This document shows positions 1 through 6,069 of a DNA stretch of 12,295 nt, piece after piece (position 1 is the first letter of the stretch; each line of letters begins with the position of its first letter). The notes beneath the pieces are model-generated. The model was not told the DNA's origin, did no database searches, and saw nothing but the letters and a program-made list of their open reading frames with translations. The stretch spans positions 37,015-49,309 of the forward strand of contig DITZ01000088.1 in the NCBI GenBank assembly GCA_002422985.1, in the 5' to 3' direction. The DNA comes from Sphingomonadales bacterium UBA6171. GTDB taxonomy: Bacteria; Pseudomonadota; Alphaproteobacteria; Sphingomonadales; Sphingomonadaceae. The translations under genes and the position numbers were made by a program.

Positions 1-2
1 CC

Positions 3-581
3 AAGCCGGGGCAGCAGTGGACGATATTCGAAATCGACCCGCTGATCGTCAAACTGGCGACCAACCCCGCCGCCTTCAGCTATCATGCCCGATGCAAGCC
101 CGACGCCCGCATCGTGCTGGGTGACGCCCGGCTGATGCTGGCGAAGGAACCAAAGGGCCGGTTCGATCTGCTCGCGGTCGATGCCTTTTCGTCCGACGCG
201 ATTCCGCTGCACCTGCTGACGGCGGAAGCCTTCACCACCTATCTGAACGCGCTTGCACCCGATGGCCTGCTGCTGGTGCATGTTTCCAACCGCTTCCTGC
301 GCCTGCAACCGGTGGTGGCCGCGATCGCCCGCCGCCAGGGCCTGTCGGCCCGCATCGTCGATTATGTGCCAGGCGCCGAAGATAGCGCCGAACGCGGCTA
401 CACCGCTTCCCAATGGATCCTGCTGGCGCGCGATGACAGGGTGCTGGAACAGGCCCTGCGGGCGACCACCCGGCCGCAGGATTTTCAGGCGCTGGAGGAA
501 GATGCAGCGGTCGCCGCCTGGACCGACAGCTTCGCGTCCATACTTCCGGTCTTGAAGCCGGTGTGGCGCAGGTTCATCTGA
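3..581 (+). CDS. Spermidine synthase-like protein, C-terminal part (5' end outside window)
   Basis: The reading frame is open from base 3, so the gene starts before the window. The visible protein begins in a Rossmann-type SAM-dependent methyltransferase fold. An acidic-loop motif (FEIDP, about bases 30-44) is followed by LGDARLML and then DLLAVDAFSSDAIPLHLLT. These match the nucleotide-binding and substrate-gate motifs of polyamine (spermidine) synthases and of the fused MFS/spermidine-synthase proteins common in proteobacteria. The D-A-F-S-S-D-A-I-P segment is especially typical. The frame ends with TGA at 579-581, five bases before the preferred argC start, which suggests one transcript. 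Whether the missing N-terminus carries membrane helices (fused form) or is a stand-alone synthase cannot be seen. The family call is sound; the polyamine substrate is inferred and has not been shown for many fused members. Confidence 0.8.
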   Translation, partial: KPGQQWTIFEIDPLIVKLATNPAAFSYHARCKPDARIVLGDARLMLAKEPKGRFDLLAVDAFSSDAIPLHLLTAEAFTTYLNALAPDGLLLVHVSNRFLRLQPVVAAIARRQGLSARIVDYVPGAEDSAERGYTASQWILLARDDRVLEQALRATTRPQDFQALEEDAAVAAWTDSFASILPVLKPVWRRFI

Positions 582-586
582 CCGGC

Positions 587-1630
587 ATGAGCAGCAAGAT
601 TCGAATCGCCGTCCTTGGGGCCTCCGGATATACGGGGGCCGATCTCGTGCGTCTGGCGCTCACGCATCCGCAGGTGGAAATCGTGGCGCTGGCCGCCAAC
701 CAGAAGGCCGGCCAGCATATGGCCGATATCTGGCCGCACTTCGCGCCCTATGGCCAATTGCCGCGGCTGGTGAAGGCGGCCGACGTGCCCTGGGATCAGG
801 TGGATGCCGTGTTCGGCTGTCTGCCGCACGGCGCGTCGGCAGAGCTGCTCTCTGTGCTGCAAGGCCCCCGCATCATCGACCTGTCGGCCGATTTCCGCCT
901 GAACGACGCCGACATCTATGCCCAATGGTATGGCGTCACCCACCCGGCCCCGGAACGGCTGACAGACGCCATCTACGGGCTGAGTGAATATGCCCGCGAC
1001 ATGCTCCCCACCGCCCGGCTGGTGGCCTGCCCCGGCTGCTATCCCACCGCCGCGCTGCTGGCGCTGCTGCCGGTGGCGCACGCCGGGCTGATCTCGCCGC
1101 GCAACATCACCATCAACGCGCTGTCCGGCGTATCCGGTGCCGGGCGCTCGCTGCGGGAGCCGAACCTCTATGCAGAGGTCGCCGAGGCCGTCGCCCCCTA
1201 TTCCATCGGCCGGCACCGGCACATGCCGGAGATCGAGCAGGAACTGGGCTATGCCTTCCGCACGCCCATTGCCGTCAGCTTCACCCCGCACCTCATCCCG
1301 ATGAACCGGGGCGAGCTGGAAACCATCGTCGTGGAGCTGACAGACGGCGTGCAGGCGGCGGACCTGCGCGCGCTCTATGACAGCCGCTATGCGGATGAAC
1401 CCTTCGTCCACCTGCTGCCCGAAGGGCTGGCGCCTGCCACCCGCATGGTGCGCGGTTCCAATCATATGGTGCTCAATCTGTTCGAGGACCGGATTCCCGG
1501 CCGCGCCATCATCGTGTCCGCCATCGACAATCTGGTGAAAGGCTCGTCCGGTCAGGCGTTGCAGAATATGAACCTGATGTTCGGCCTACCTGAAACCATG
1601 GGGCTGGAGGCCGCCCCGCTGTTCCCATGA
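587..1630 (+). CDS. argC: N-acetyl-gamma-glutamyl-phosphate reductase
   Basis: Third step of arginine biosynthesis: NADPH-dependent reduction of N-acetyl-glutamyl-5-phosphate to the semialdehyde, in the cytoplasm. The 347-residue protein has the usual length of type 1 ArgC. Near the N-terminus is the dinucleotide-binding motif GASGYTG (residues 11-17). The catalytic cysteine lies in VACPGCYPT (C151), and HRHMPEIEQEL (about 210-220) gives the conserved histidines of the active site. I prefer the ATG at 587 over an in-frame GTG at 563: the protein then starts MSSKIRIAVLGASGYTG, as in homologues, and does not overlap the upstream gene. The stop codon overlaps the start of the next gene (ATGA at 1627-1630), indicating translational coupling. 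No other arginine gene is in the window. A long antisense frame over this gene is a GC-rich shadow. Confidence 0.95.
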   Translation: MSSKIRIAVLGASGYTGADLVRLALTHPQVEIVALAANQKAGQHMADIWPHFAPYGQLPRLVKAADVPWDQVDAVFGCLPHGASAELLSVLQGPRIIDLSADFRLNDADIYAQWYGVTHPAPERLTDAIYGLSEYARDMLPTARLVACPGCYPTAALLALLPVAHAGLISPRNITINALSGVSGAGRSLREPNLYAEVAEAVAPYSIGRHRHMPEIEQELGYAFRTPIAVSFTPHLIPMNRGELETIVVELTDGVQAADLRALYDSRYADEPFVHLLPEGLAPATRMVRGSNHMVLNLFEDRIPGRAIIVSAIDNLVKGSSGQALQNMNLMFGLPETMGLEAAPLFP

Positions 1631-2148
1631 TCGACACGGATCGCCTGCTGCTGCGGCCATGGCGGGCGGAAACGCTGCACATTTTGCGCGGCTTCAACGA
1701 GGATGCCGTGCTGATGACGCATTTCTCGCCGGAACGTTCCGCCGGGGATATGAACGCGCGCTTCGCCCGGATGCGGCACTGGGAGGAGACGCTGGGCTTC
1801 ACTTTCTGGGCCGTGATCCGGCGCGACGATGGCGAGATTATCGGCAGCTGCGGCCTGAAACCGCTGACCATCGCATGGGACCGGCCCGACGACATCGAAA
1901 TCGGCTGGCTGATCCGGCAGGATTGCTGGGGGCAGGGCTATGCCCGCGAAGCCGCCAGCGCCGTGCTGGCGCATGGCCTGACGATTGCACCGCGCGTCAT
2001 CGCCATGACGGCGCAATCCAACGCGCCTTCCCGGGGGCTGATGCAGCGGCTGGGGATGCACCAGCTGGCAGACCGGGATTTTGACTATCCCGGCTATCCC
2101 GACGATCATTTCGCCCGCCGTCACCTCGTCTGTGCAAAGGAGGCCTGA
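1627..2148 (+). CDS. GNAT-family N-acetyltransferase (RimJ/RimL type)
   Basis: A 173-residue acetyl-CoA-dependent acetyltransferase. The opening TDRLLLRPWR is the hallmark beginning of the RimJ/RimL-like GNAT group (Acetyltransf_3). The central strand IIGSCGLKPL (71-80) and EIGWLI (91-96) lead into the acetyl-CoA pyrophosphate loop CWGQGYAREAA (100-110). The motif-B segment NAPSRGLMQRLGM (132-144) closes the fold. Members acetylate ribosomal protein N-termini, amines or antibiotics, and the substrate here cannot be told from sequence. The start ATG overlaps the argC stop by 4 bases, and the stop overlaps the next start (TGATG), so the gene sits in the middle of a coupled operon. I infer a housekeeping rather than resistance role only from this position. 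Confidence 0.88.
   Translation: MIDTDRLLLRPWRAETLHILRGFNEDAVLMTHFSPERSAGDMNARFARMRHWEETLGFTFWAVIRRDDGEIIGSCGLKPLTIAWDRPDDIEIGWLIRQDCWGQGYAREAASAVLAHGLTIAPRVIAMTAQSNAPSRGLMQRLGMHQLADRDFDYPGYPDDHFARRHLVCAKEA
2137..2143 (+). promoter_or_regulatory. Strong Shine-Dalgarno for the gamma-carbonic anhydrase gene
   Basis: AAGGAGG sits inside the end of the acetyltransferase gene, 4 bases before the ATG at 2148, and fixes that start. Confidence 0.75.
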
Positions 2149-2666
2149 TGCCGCTCCACCCCTTCAATGGCATCACCCCCCGGCTGGACGCCAGCGCCTG
2201 GGTCGCGCCCGGCGCGCGGGTGATCGGCAATGTGGATATCGGCGCTGACTCCTCCATCTGGTATAATGTGGTGGTACGCGGCGATGTGATGCCGATCCAC
2301 ATCGGCCGGCGCTCCAACATTCAGGACGGCAGCGTCGTGCATGTCACGACCCGGCTGGCGGCCACCAGCATCGGCGACGATGTGCTGGTGGGCCATCTTG
2401 CCATGATCCATGGCTGCACCCTGATGGACCGCAGCTTTGTCGGGCTGAGCGCCACCGTGATGGACGGCTGCGTCATCGAGCCGGACGGCATGCTGGGCGC
2501 CGGCGCGCTGCTGTCGCCGGGCAGGCGCATCGGCGCGCGGGAATTATGGCTGGGCCGGCCGGCAAAATATGTGCGGATGCTGAGCGCGGAGGAGGTGGCG
2601 CGCAATCAGGCCGGCGTGGCGGGCTATGTCGCGCTGGCCAGGCTGCACCGGGAAAGCCTGGGTTGA
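2148..2666 (+). CDS. Gamma-class carbonic anhydrase family protein (YrdA/CaiE-like)
   Basis: A 172-residue left-handed parallel beta-helix protein built of hexapeptide repeats ([LIV]-G-x-x-x-x, e.g. VIGNVDIGADSSIW at 25-38). The residues that bind zinc and shape the active site in gamma carbonic anhydrases are all present: R44 and D46 (VVVRGD), Q59-D60, and the three histidines H65 (SVVH), H83 (VGH) and H88 (MIHGC). The protein lacks the acidic loop of the archaeal Cam enzyme, so it belongs to the shorter CamH/YrdA-type group, whose anhydrase activity is variable. It is expected to be a cytoplasmic trimer. A near-perfect Shine-Dalgarno AAGGAGG lies at 2137-2143, four bases before the ATG, and the start overlaps the upstream stop. 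Confidence 0.93.
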   Translation: MPLHPFNGITPRLDASAWVAPGARVIGNVDIGADSSIWYNVVVRGDVMPIHIGRRSNIQDGSVVHVTTRLAATSIGDDVLVGHLAMIHGCTLMDRSFVGLSATVMDGCVIEPDGMLGAGALLSPGRRIGARELWLGRPAKYVRMLSAEEVARNQAGVAGYVALARLHRESLG

Positions 2667-2727
2667 GCCGGCGGGCCACAGTCCGGCCGGACCGATGCCC
2701 GGCCCGAAATCCGCCTGGGGGAAGAAG

Positions 2728-2804
2728 TGGTCGGAGCGACAGGATTCGAACCTGCGACCTCCAGACCCCCAGTCTGATGCGCTACCAGGCTGCGCTACGC
2801 TCCG
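2728..2804 (-). tRNA. tRNA-Pro (anticodon GGG)
   Basis: The minus strand folds into a complete cloverleaf of 77 nt including an encoded CCA (bases 2728-2730 on the + strand read TGG). The acceptor stem CGGAGCG pairs with CGCTCCG. The D-arm is GCGC...GCGC with AGCCTGGTA in the loop, the anticodon stem is TCAGA/TCTGG, and the seven-base loop CTGGGGG gives anticodon GGG (proline). The T-arm carries the invariant TTCGAAT. The T-stem contains one G-T pair and the top of the anticodon stem another, both tolerated. The gene is divergent from ccmA, with 33 bp between the tRNA 5' end and the ccmA start codon. Confidence 0.96.
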
Positions 2805-2837
2805 ACGAAGGGCTGCCCATAGGCATGCAGGCGCGCC

Positions 2838-3437
2838 ATGGCAAGCGCTGAAAGCAGGGAAACGCAGCTGCTGGCCGACGGGCTGGCCCTGCGCCGGGGC
2901 GGGCGGCTGCTGTTCGCCGGATTGCGCTTCCAGGTGGCGCCCGGCGGCGCGCTGCTGGTGACGGGCCCGAACGGTATCGGCAAATCATCGCTGCTGCGGC
3001 TGCTGGCCGGCCTGCTGGAACCGGCCGCCGGCCGGCTGGAGAATCCCTTCACCACCGCGCTGCTGGGGCCGGAGCTGGCGCTGAAACGCGATCAGACACT
3101 GGGCAGCGAACTGCGCTGGTGGGCGGCGCTGGACGGGGCGGACGATGCCGCCGTTCAGCAGGCGGCCGACGCGATGGGGCTGCGGCCCTTGCTGGACATT
3201 GCGGTCGCCATGCTGTCCGCCGGGCAGCGGCAGCGCGCCGCCATTGCGCGGATGATTGCATCCGGCGCGCAATTATGGCTGCTGGACGAGCCGACCAACG
3301 CGCTGGACAGCAGCGCACGGGCGCGGCTGCTGGCCGCGATGGCCAGGCATCGGGCCAGTGGCGGGCTGATTGTCGCCGCCACGCACCAGCCCCTGCCGCT
3401 GGAAGGTGCCGGGCTGCTGGCGCTGGAATCCGCCTGA
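2838..3437 (+). CDS. ccmA: Cytochrome c biogenesis ATP-binding export protein CcmA
   Basis: ATPase subunit of the CcmABCD haem-handling ABC transporter of cytochrome c maturation (System I), on the cytoplasmic face of the inner membrane, where ATP hydrolysis releases holo-CcmE. The 199-residue length matches CcmA. Visible motifs are Walker A GPNGIGKS (43-50), the ABC signature as LSAGQ (126-130, the CcmA-style variant of LSGGQ), Walker B LWLLDE (146-151), the D-loop NALDS and the switch histidine in AATHQ (H183). LLTGPNG-type spacing and RLLAGLL are characteristic of CcmA rather than generic ABC proteins. The permease gene ccmB, which normally follows directly, is not in the window: 283 bp of AT-rich DNA and a PEP-CTERM gene follow instead. 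The promoter must lie in or next to the divergent tRNA gene. Confidence 0.9.
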   Translation: MASAESRETQLLADGLALRRGGRLLFAGLRFQVAPGGALLVTGPNGIGKSSLLRLLAGLLEPAAGRLENPFTTALLGPELALKRDQTLGSELRWWAALDGADDAAVQQAADAMGLRPLLDIAVAMLSAGQRQRAAIARMIASGAQLWLLDEPTNALDSSARARLLAAMARHRASGGLIVAATHQPLPLEGAGLLALESA

Positions 3438-3445
3438 CCCTGTTA

Positions 3446-3463
3446 TTGCTGCATATTCAGCAA
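3446..3463 (+). terminator. Weak hairpin after ccmA, possible terminator
   Basis: TTGCTG (3446-3451) and CAGCAA (3458-3463) form a perfect 6-bp stem with a 6-base loop, 9 bases after the ccmA stop. It is followed by the T-rich stretch TTACTTT. The stem is short and AT-rich, so this is only a plausible intrinsic terminator. Confidence 0.35.
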
Positions 3464-3566
3464 TTACTTTATGCTAAGGAATTATAATACAGATTAATCA
3501 AAAGCAACTTATATGTTAATTTATCATTCATCTGATGCCGGATTATCGGTGAAAAATTCGATAATA

Positions 3567-3593
3567 GTTTACAATCTTTTCCCAATTGTAAAC
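3567..3593. promoter_or_regulatory. Perfect 9-bp inverted repeat, candidate regulator binding site
   Basis: GTTTACAAT (3567-3575) is repeated in perfect reverse complement as ATTGTAAAC (3585-3593), with a 9-base spacer. The centres of the half-sites are 18 bp apart, close to two helical turns, which suits a dimeric DNA-binding protein. It lies about 60-85 bp upstream of the transcription start predicted for the PEP-CTERM gene, an activator-like position. No matching regulator family can be named from the sequence. Confidence 0.4.
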
Positions 3594-3618
3594 ATTCTAT
3601 CCAGCGTTCGAATGTGCG

Positions 3619-3647
3619 TTGTGACCCGTTGATGCGAACATTATAGC
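3619..3647 (+). promoter_or_regulatory. Candidate sigma-70 promoter of the PEP-CTERM gene
   Basis: TTGTGA (3619-3624) and TATAGC (3642-3647) are separated by 17 bp and resemble -35 and -10 boxes. The predicted start of transcription is near 3654, leaving a leader of about 65 bases before the ATG at 3721. A 7-bp inverted repeat (TGATGCG at 3630-3636, CGCATCA at 3648-3654) encloses the -10 box, so a repressor could act here. Purely pattern-based. Confidence 0.35.
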
Positions 3648-3720
3648 CGCATCACTTAATAATTGCCGGATATGGTCGCTTCTACTTGATGGCGGCAGGG
3701 TATCCGCGAAGGAATGGGTC

Positions 3721-4194
3721 ATGATTGCGGTAAAGGAAATCTGTGCGCTGCTGATCGCCGGCGGCCTCGGCGCCGGCGGCACGCTTGCCGTGCAGCAGGT
3801 GAAAAAGCCGGCAGCGGTAAGAAAAGCATCAAAGCCGGCGCAATATTCGCCCGTGCGCCATGCCCCGGCAAGCGCCGCGCCGCGCGCGATGAACGATTGC
3901 CCCGCTCAGGTCGCCGGCCTTGCCGAACCGATGCAGCTGGCCCCGATTCCGCCGATGGACGTCGCCCCCGGCCTCGACATAAGCCGGACGCCGCTGTCGA
4001 TGGCAACCGGCCATGGCCCCGGCACCTCGCTGCCCGGCGACATCGGCACCGGCGGCCAGAACGGCGGCGTCACCCCGATCATCATCCCCGGCGTCCCCGA
4101 ACCCTATAGCTGGGCCATGCTGGTAACCGGCTTCGGGCTCATCGGCCTCGCCATGCGCCGCACCAGCCCGCTCAAGGCCGCAAAAGACGTCTGA
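3721..4194 (+). CDS. Small PEPxxWA-CTERM sorting-signal protein
   Basis: A 157-residue exported protein. An N-terminal hydrophobic segment (about 7-25, with many Gly/Ala) acts as signal or anchor. A low-complexity Ala/Pro/Lys-rich middle follows, then a Gly-rich stretch (GTGGQNGG, 109-116). The C-terminus is a textbook PEP-CTERM tripartite signal: VPEPYSWAM (125-133), a hydrophobic helix (about 132-145) and a basic end starting MRR (145-147). The PEPxxWA variant is typical of sphingomonads and is processed by an exosortase. These proteins are linked to exopolysaccharide and cell-surface assembly, but the role of this one is unknown and no enzymatic domain is visible. The start is supported by GAAGGA at 3708-3713, seven bases upstream. 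Its last 23 bases overlap the converging MFS fragment on the other strand. Confidence 0.85.
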   Translation: MIAVKEICALLIAGGLGAGGTLAVQQVKKPAAVRKASKPAQYSPVRHAPASAAPRAMNDCPAQVAGLAEPMQLAPIPPMDVAPGLDISRTPLSMATGHGPGTSLPGDIGTGGQNGGVTPIIIPGVPEPYSWAMLVTGFGLIGLAMRRTSPLKAAKDV

Positions 4195-4669
4195 TCAGCC
4201 CGTTTGTTCGCTCTTGCAGGGAAAATGGTGCCCCACACAGGATAGACATAACGAATATGTGTCGCCGTTCATACGGAACATCGTAGCGCGCATAGGCCAG
4301 GCGAAAGACGAGCGTGGCGACAAGCCCCGCTGCTGCGCCCAACGGCGCGGCAAGGAGCGCTGCTACGAACGCCAGTGGCGCTGTCAACGATGACAGGGAG
4401 ACGATGGCCGCCATGTCTCGCCCGTTGGCGCGTCGCCGATCCACCCACAGTCCGACGACGACATCGCACAGCGCGTGCCAGCACAGCGACACAAGGAATA
4501 TCCAGCCGCCCACGTCCGGTCGCAGGTGCTGAACGCTGGTCAGCGCATATAATGCGAGCAGGTCGGCAACCACCCAGAGCAGGCTCTTGCCGAAATGAGT
4601 CGTGAAATAGATGGCTGCGTCATGCCGCCAGTATCGAATGCCGTGCTGGATTTGGTGTGCAATTTCCAT
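4172..4669 (-). pseudogene. Truncated MFS permease (N-terminal four helices only)
   Basis: The 165-residue frame begins with the N-terminal pattern of GPH-like MFS permeases: YFTTHFGKSLLWVVADLLALYALT (21-44, helix 1), then GGWIFLVSLCWHALCDVVVGLWVDRR (54-79, helix 2 and the loop with the conserved D/G/R). Two more hydrophobic helices follow (about 88-110 and 113-126). FRLAYARYDVPY (122-133) matches the fourth-helix motif of the family. Full-length members have about 12 helices and 400-500 residues, so two thirds are missing. After DVPY the protein looks unrelated and runs into the tail of the converging PEP-CTERM gene, which places the break at roughly 4195-4270. No Shine-Dalgarno is evident. 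It lies 138 bp downstream of the ROK regulator on the same strand. Reading it as an intact short membrane protein is less likely. Confidence 0.6.
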
Positions 4670-4807
4670 GACAATATGCGCCCGGCATCGCGCAAAGCCG
4701 AAGCCGTGCCGCTTTCCGCCCGTTCACCACAATCTGTGCACCAGCTTTATGACATCACCGCTTTTGATCCGGAGACGACCGGCCGACCTGATCGGCAAGG
4801 CTCAGAC

Positions 4808-5911
4808 CTACGGCAACAGCTTCTGGAAGATCGGCAACGAGGCCGCACCGATCATCCCTGCCGACGATCCGAGCGATGATGCCAGCAGCGGCGGGATTGG
4901 CAGGTCGTCCATCGGCCGCAACTCGCTGTCGAGGTCGATTGCCTTGGCGAGCCGATTCATGATGGATGGTGGAAGGCGGCCGGCGAGAATGACGGCCTCG
5001 GGGCCGAAGAAGCGGCTGACACGCGCAATATCGCCACAAAGCTGCCCGGCGGCGCGTGTGATCCATCGCCCGACCACGTCATTGTCGTCTGGCAGGCGCT
5101 CCAGATCGTCGAAATCATCGACGTCAATGCCCTCTGCCTTGAGCGTTTCCAACAGGTCCTGGCCCGATGGCCGGGGGGCGCCGTAAGGATAATATTGGCC
5201 CATGATGCCGGCGTTGCCCAGCGCGCCCCGATAGGGCTTGCCGTCGATGATGAGTCCGCCGCCCACGCCATGGCCGATGTGGACGAGCATGAAGGTGCGA
5301 TAGGCTTTGCCCACACCCATCACACGCTCGCCGATGGCGCAGACGCGACCGTCATTTTCCAGGATGACCGGGGTTTCCAGCACGCTTTCGAAGCGCTTGT
5401 TGACGTCCGAATCTCGCAGTTCGGGGAAATAGACGTGCGGCAGCCACCTTCCCTCGGTGCTGAAATCTCCGGGAATCGAAATGCCGACGCCGAGCAGCCG
5501 ATCGGGATCCAGGCTTTGGGCCTTGACTATTTTATCGAGCCTGCGTCTCACCACATTGGCAATTATCTCAGGACTGGGCCGTTCGATATCCGCGCGGGTG
5601 GTCGCAATCAGTGCGCCGCTGAGGTCCACCAGCGCGATTTCCACATAGCTGTGGGAGAAGTTGACGCCCGCCGAGAAGCCGGCAGAGCCCCTGACCATCA
5701 CCGGGCGGGCGGGTTGCCCGCGCTGGCCCTTGCGTGCCGACTGTTCGGTCAGAAGCCCCAGATTGGTCAGCTCCTGCACCATCTGTGAGATCGCCGGGCG
5801 TGTGAAGCCCGTGGTCACCGCGATTTCCGCGCGCGACGATGGCCCGTTTCGCCAAACGGCATCAAGCACTTGGCGGTAACTGGGGGTCAGATTGCCGAAC
5901 ATTGTAGCCAT
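4808..5911 (-). CDS. ROK-family transcriptional regulator (NagC/XylR-like)
   Basis: A 367-residue two-domain regulator. Residues about 10-75 form a winged helix-turn-helix (SRAEIAVTTGFTRPAISQMV as helix-turn-helix, then LLTEQSARKGQRGQPARPV as wing, the usual ROK pattern GRPARP). The rest is a sugar-kinase-like ROK domain with END (185-187, catalytic Asp in kinases), GHGVGGGLIIDGKPYRGALGNAG (213-235) and a C-terminal helical part. Kinase function is unlikely: the N-terminal phosphate loop DxGGT is replaced by NFSHS. The structural zinc site is also lost: the usual His is Gln (Q239) and the CxCGxxGC loop reads YPYGAPRPSGQD (241-252). I chose the ATG at 5911 over 5932 because AAGGAA lies 5 bases before it. 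Divergent from the TonB receptor gene, which it probably controls together with the MFS fragment; the ligand is unknown, probably a sugar or polyol. Confidence 0.9.
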   Translation of the reverse strand: MATMFGNLTPSYRQVLDAVWRNGPSSRAEIAVTTGFTRPAISQMVQELTNLGLLTEQSARKGQRGQPARPVMVRGSAGFSAGVNFSHSYVEIALVDLSGALIATTRADIERPSPEIIANVVRRRLDKIVKAQSLDPDRLLGVGISIPGDFSTEGRWLPHVYFPELRDSDVNKRFESVLETPVILENDGRVCAIGERVMGVGKAYRTFMLVHIGHGVGGGLIIDGKPYRGALGNAGIMGQYYPYGAPRPSGQDLLETLKAEGIDVDDFDDLERLPDDNDVVGRWITRAAGQLCGDIARVSRFFGPEAVILAGRLPPSIMNRLAKAIDLDSELRPMDDLPIPPLLASSLGSSAGMIGAASLPIFQKLLP

Positions 5912-5950
5912 AGGCTTTCCTTGCCGATTCATCGAGTCAGATCAATCGCC

Positions 5951-5998
5951 CAATCTTGCTATTATGTCCATTAAATTAAGATTGAACACTTAATAAAA
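5951..5998. promoter_or_regulatory. AT-rich inverted repeats between ROK and TonB receptor genes, candidate ROK operator
   Basis: Two dyads overlap in the divergent intergenic region. CAATCTT (5951-5957) is the exact reverse complement of AAGATTG (5978-5984). TTAAATTAAG (5971-5980) matches CTTAATAAAA (5989-5998) in inverted orientation at 8 of 10 positions, with an 8-base spacer. AT-rich inverted half-sites suit ROK repressors such as NagC and XylR. The adjacent regulator gene makes it the obvious candidate ligand; this is inference. Confidence 0.35.
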
Positions 5999-6031
5999 AT
6001 GTCATGGCCGAGCGCTTATAAGCCCTCAACC

Positions 6032-6049
6032 GGCTGAGTCGATTCAGCC
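6032..6049. promoter_or_regulatory. 18-bp near-perfect palindrome in the TonB receptor leader
   Basis: GGCTGAGTCGATTCAGCC is palindromic over all 18 bases except one G/T pair. It ends 20 bases before the receptor ATG, just ahead of the ribosome-binding site. It could be a repressor operator downstream of the promoter, or in RNA a 7-bp hairpin (with one G-U pair) with a four-base loop. CTTATAAG at 6015-6022 just upstream could serve as the -10 box, but no good -35 box is evident. Confidence 0.4.
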
Positions 6050-6069
6050 AATGAAGGGGGTCACCTAAA

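Larger units (their letters stand above)
3438..3720. other. AT-rich intergenic region with several dyad symmetries
   Basis: This gap is sharply richer in A+T than the genes around it: by hand count only about 15 of 60 bases are G or C at 3481-3540, against roughly two thirds in the flanking genes. I see no coding frame with convincing protein features. It contains the hairpin after ccmA, a perfect 9-bp inverted repeat at 3567-3593, a promoter-like pair at 3619-3647 and a 7-bp inverted repeat at 3630-3654. It therefore appears to be the control region of the PEP-CTERM gene at 3721, and may also mark a recombination junction where ccmB was lost or separated. Confidence 0.55.

Noticed and set aside
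563..586. GTG at 563 as start of argC
   Set aside because: It would overlap the upstream gene and add eight residues not typical of ArgC; ATG 587 gives the usual N-terminus.
485..1465. Long antisense reading frame (326 residues) over argC
   Set aside because: It mirrors a highly conserved gene, is rich in His/Gly/Arg as expected from GC-biased codon positions, and has no recognisable domain.
2728..2804. tRNA-Pro as integration site of the accessory cluster
   Set aside because: The tRNA 3' end points left into the housekeeping operon, and no repeat of its 3' end or integrase gene is visible on either side.
3438..3720. CRISPR array or small RNA gene in the AT-rich gap
   Set aside because: No regularly spaced direct repeats are present; the dyads are single, and no strong terminator marks the end of a separate small RNA.
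4782..4796. GCCGA-N5-TCGGC hairpin downstream of the ROK gene
   Set aside because: A five-base stem without a T-run is common by chance in GC-rich DNA, so it is not called a terminator.
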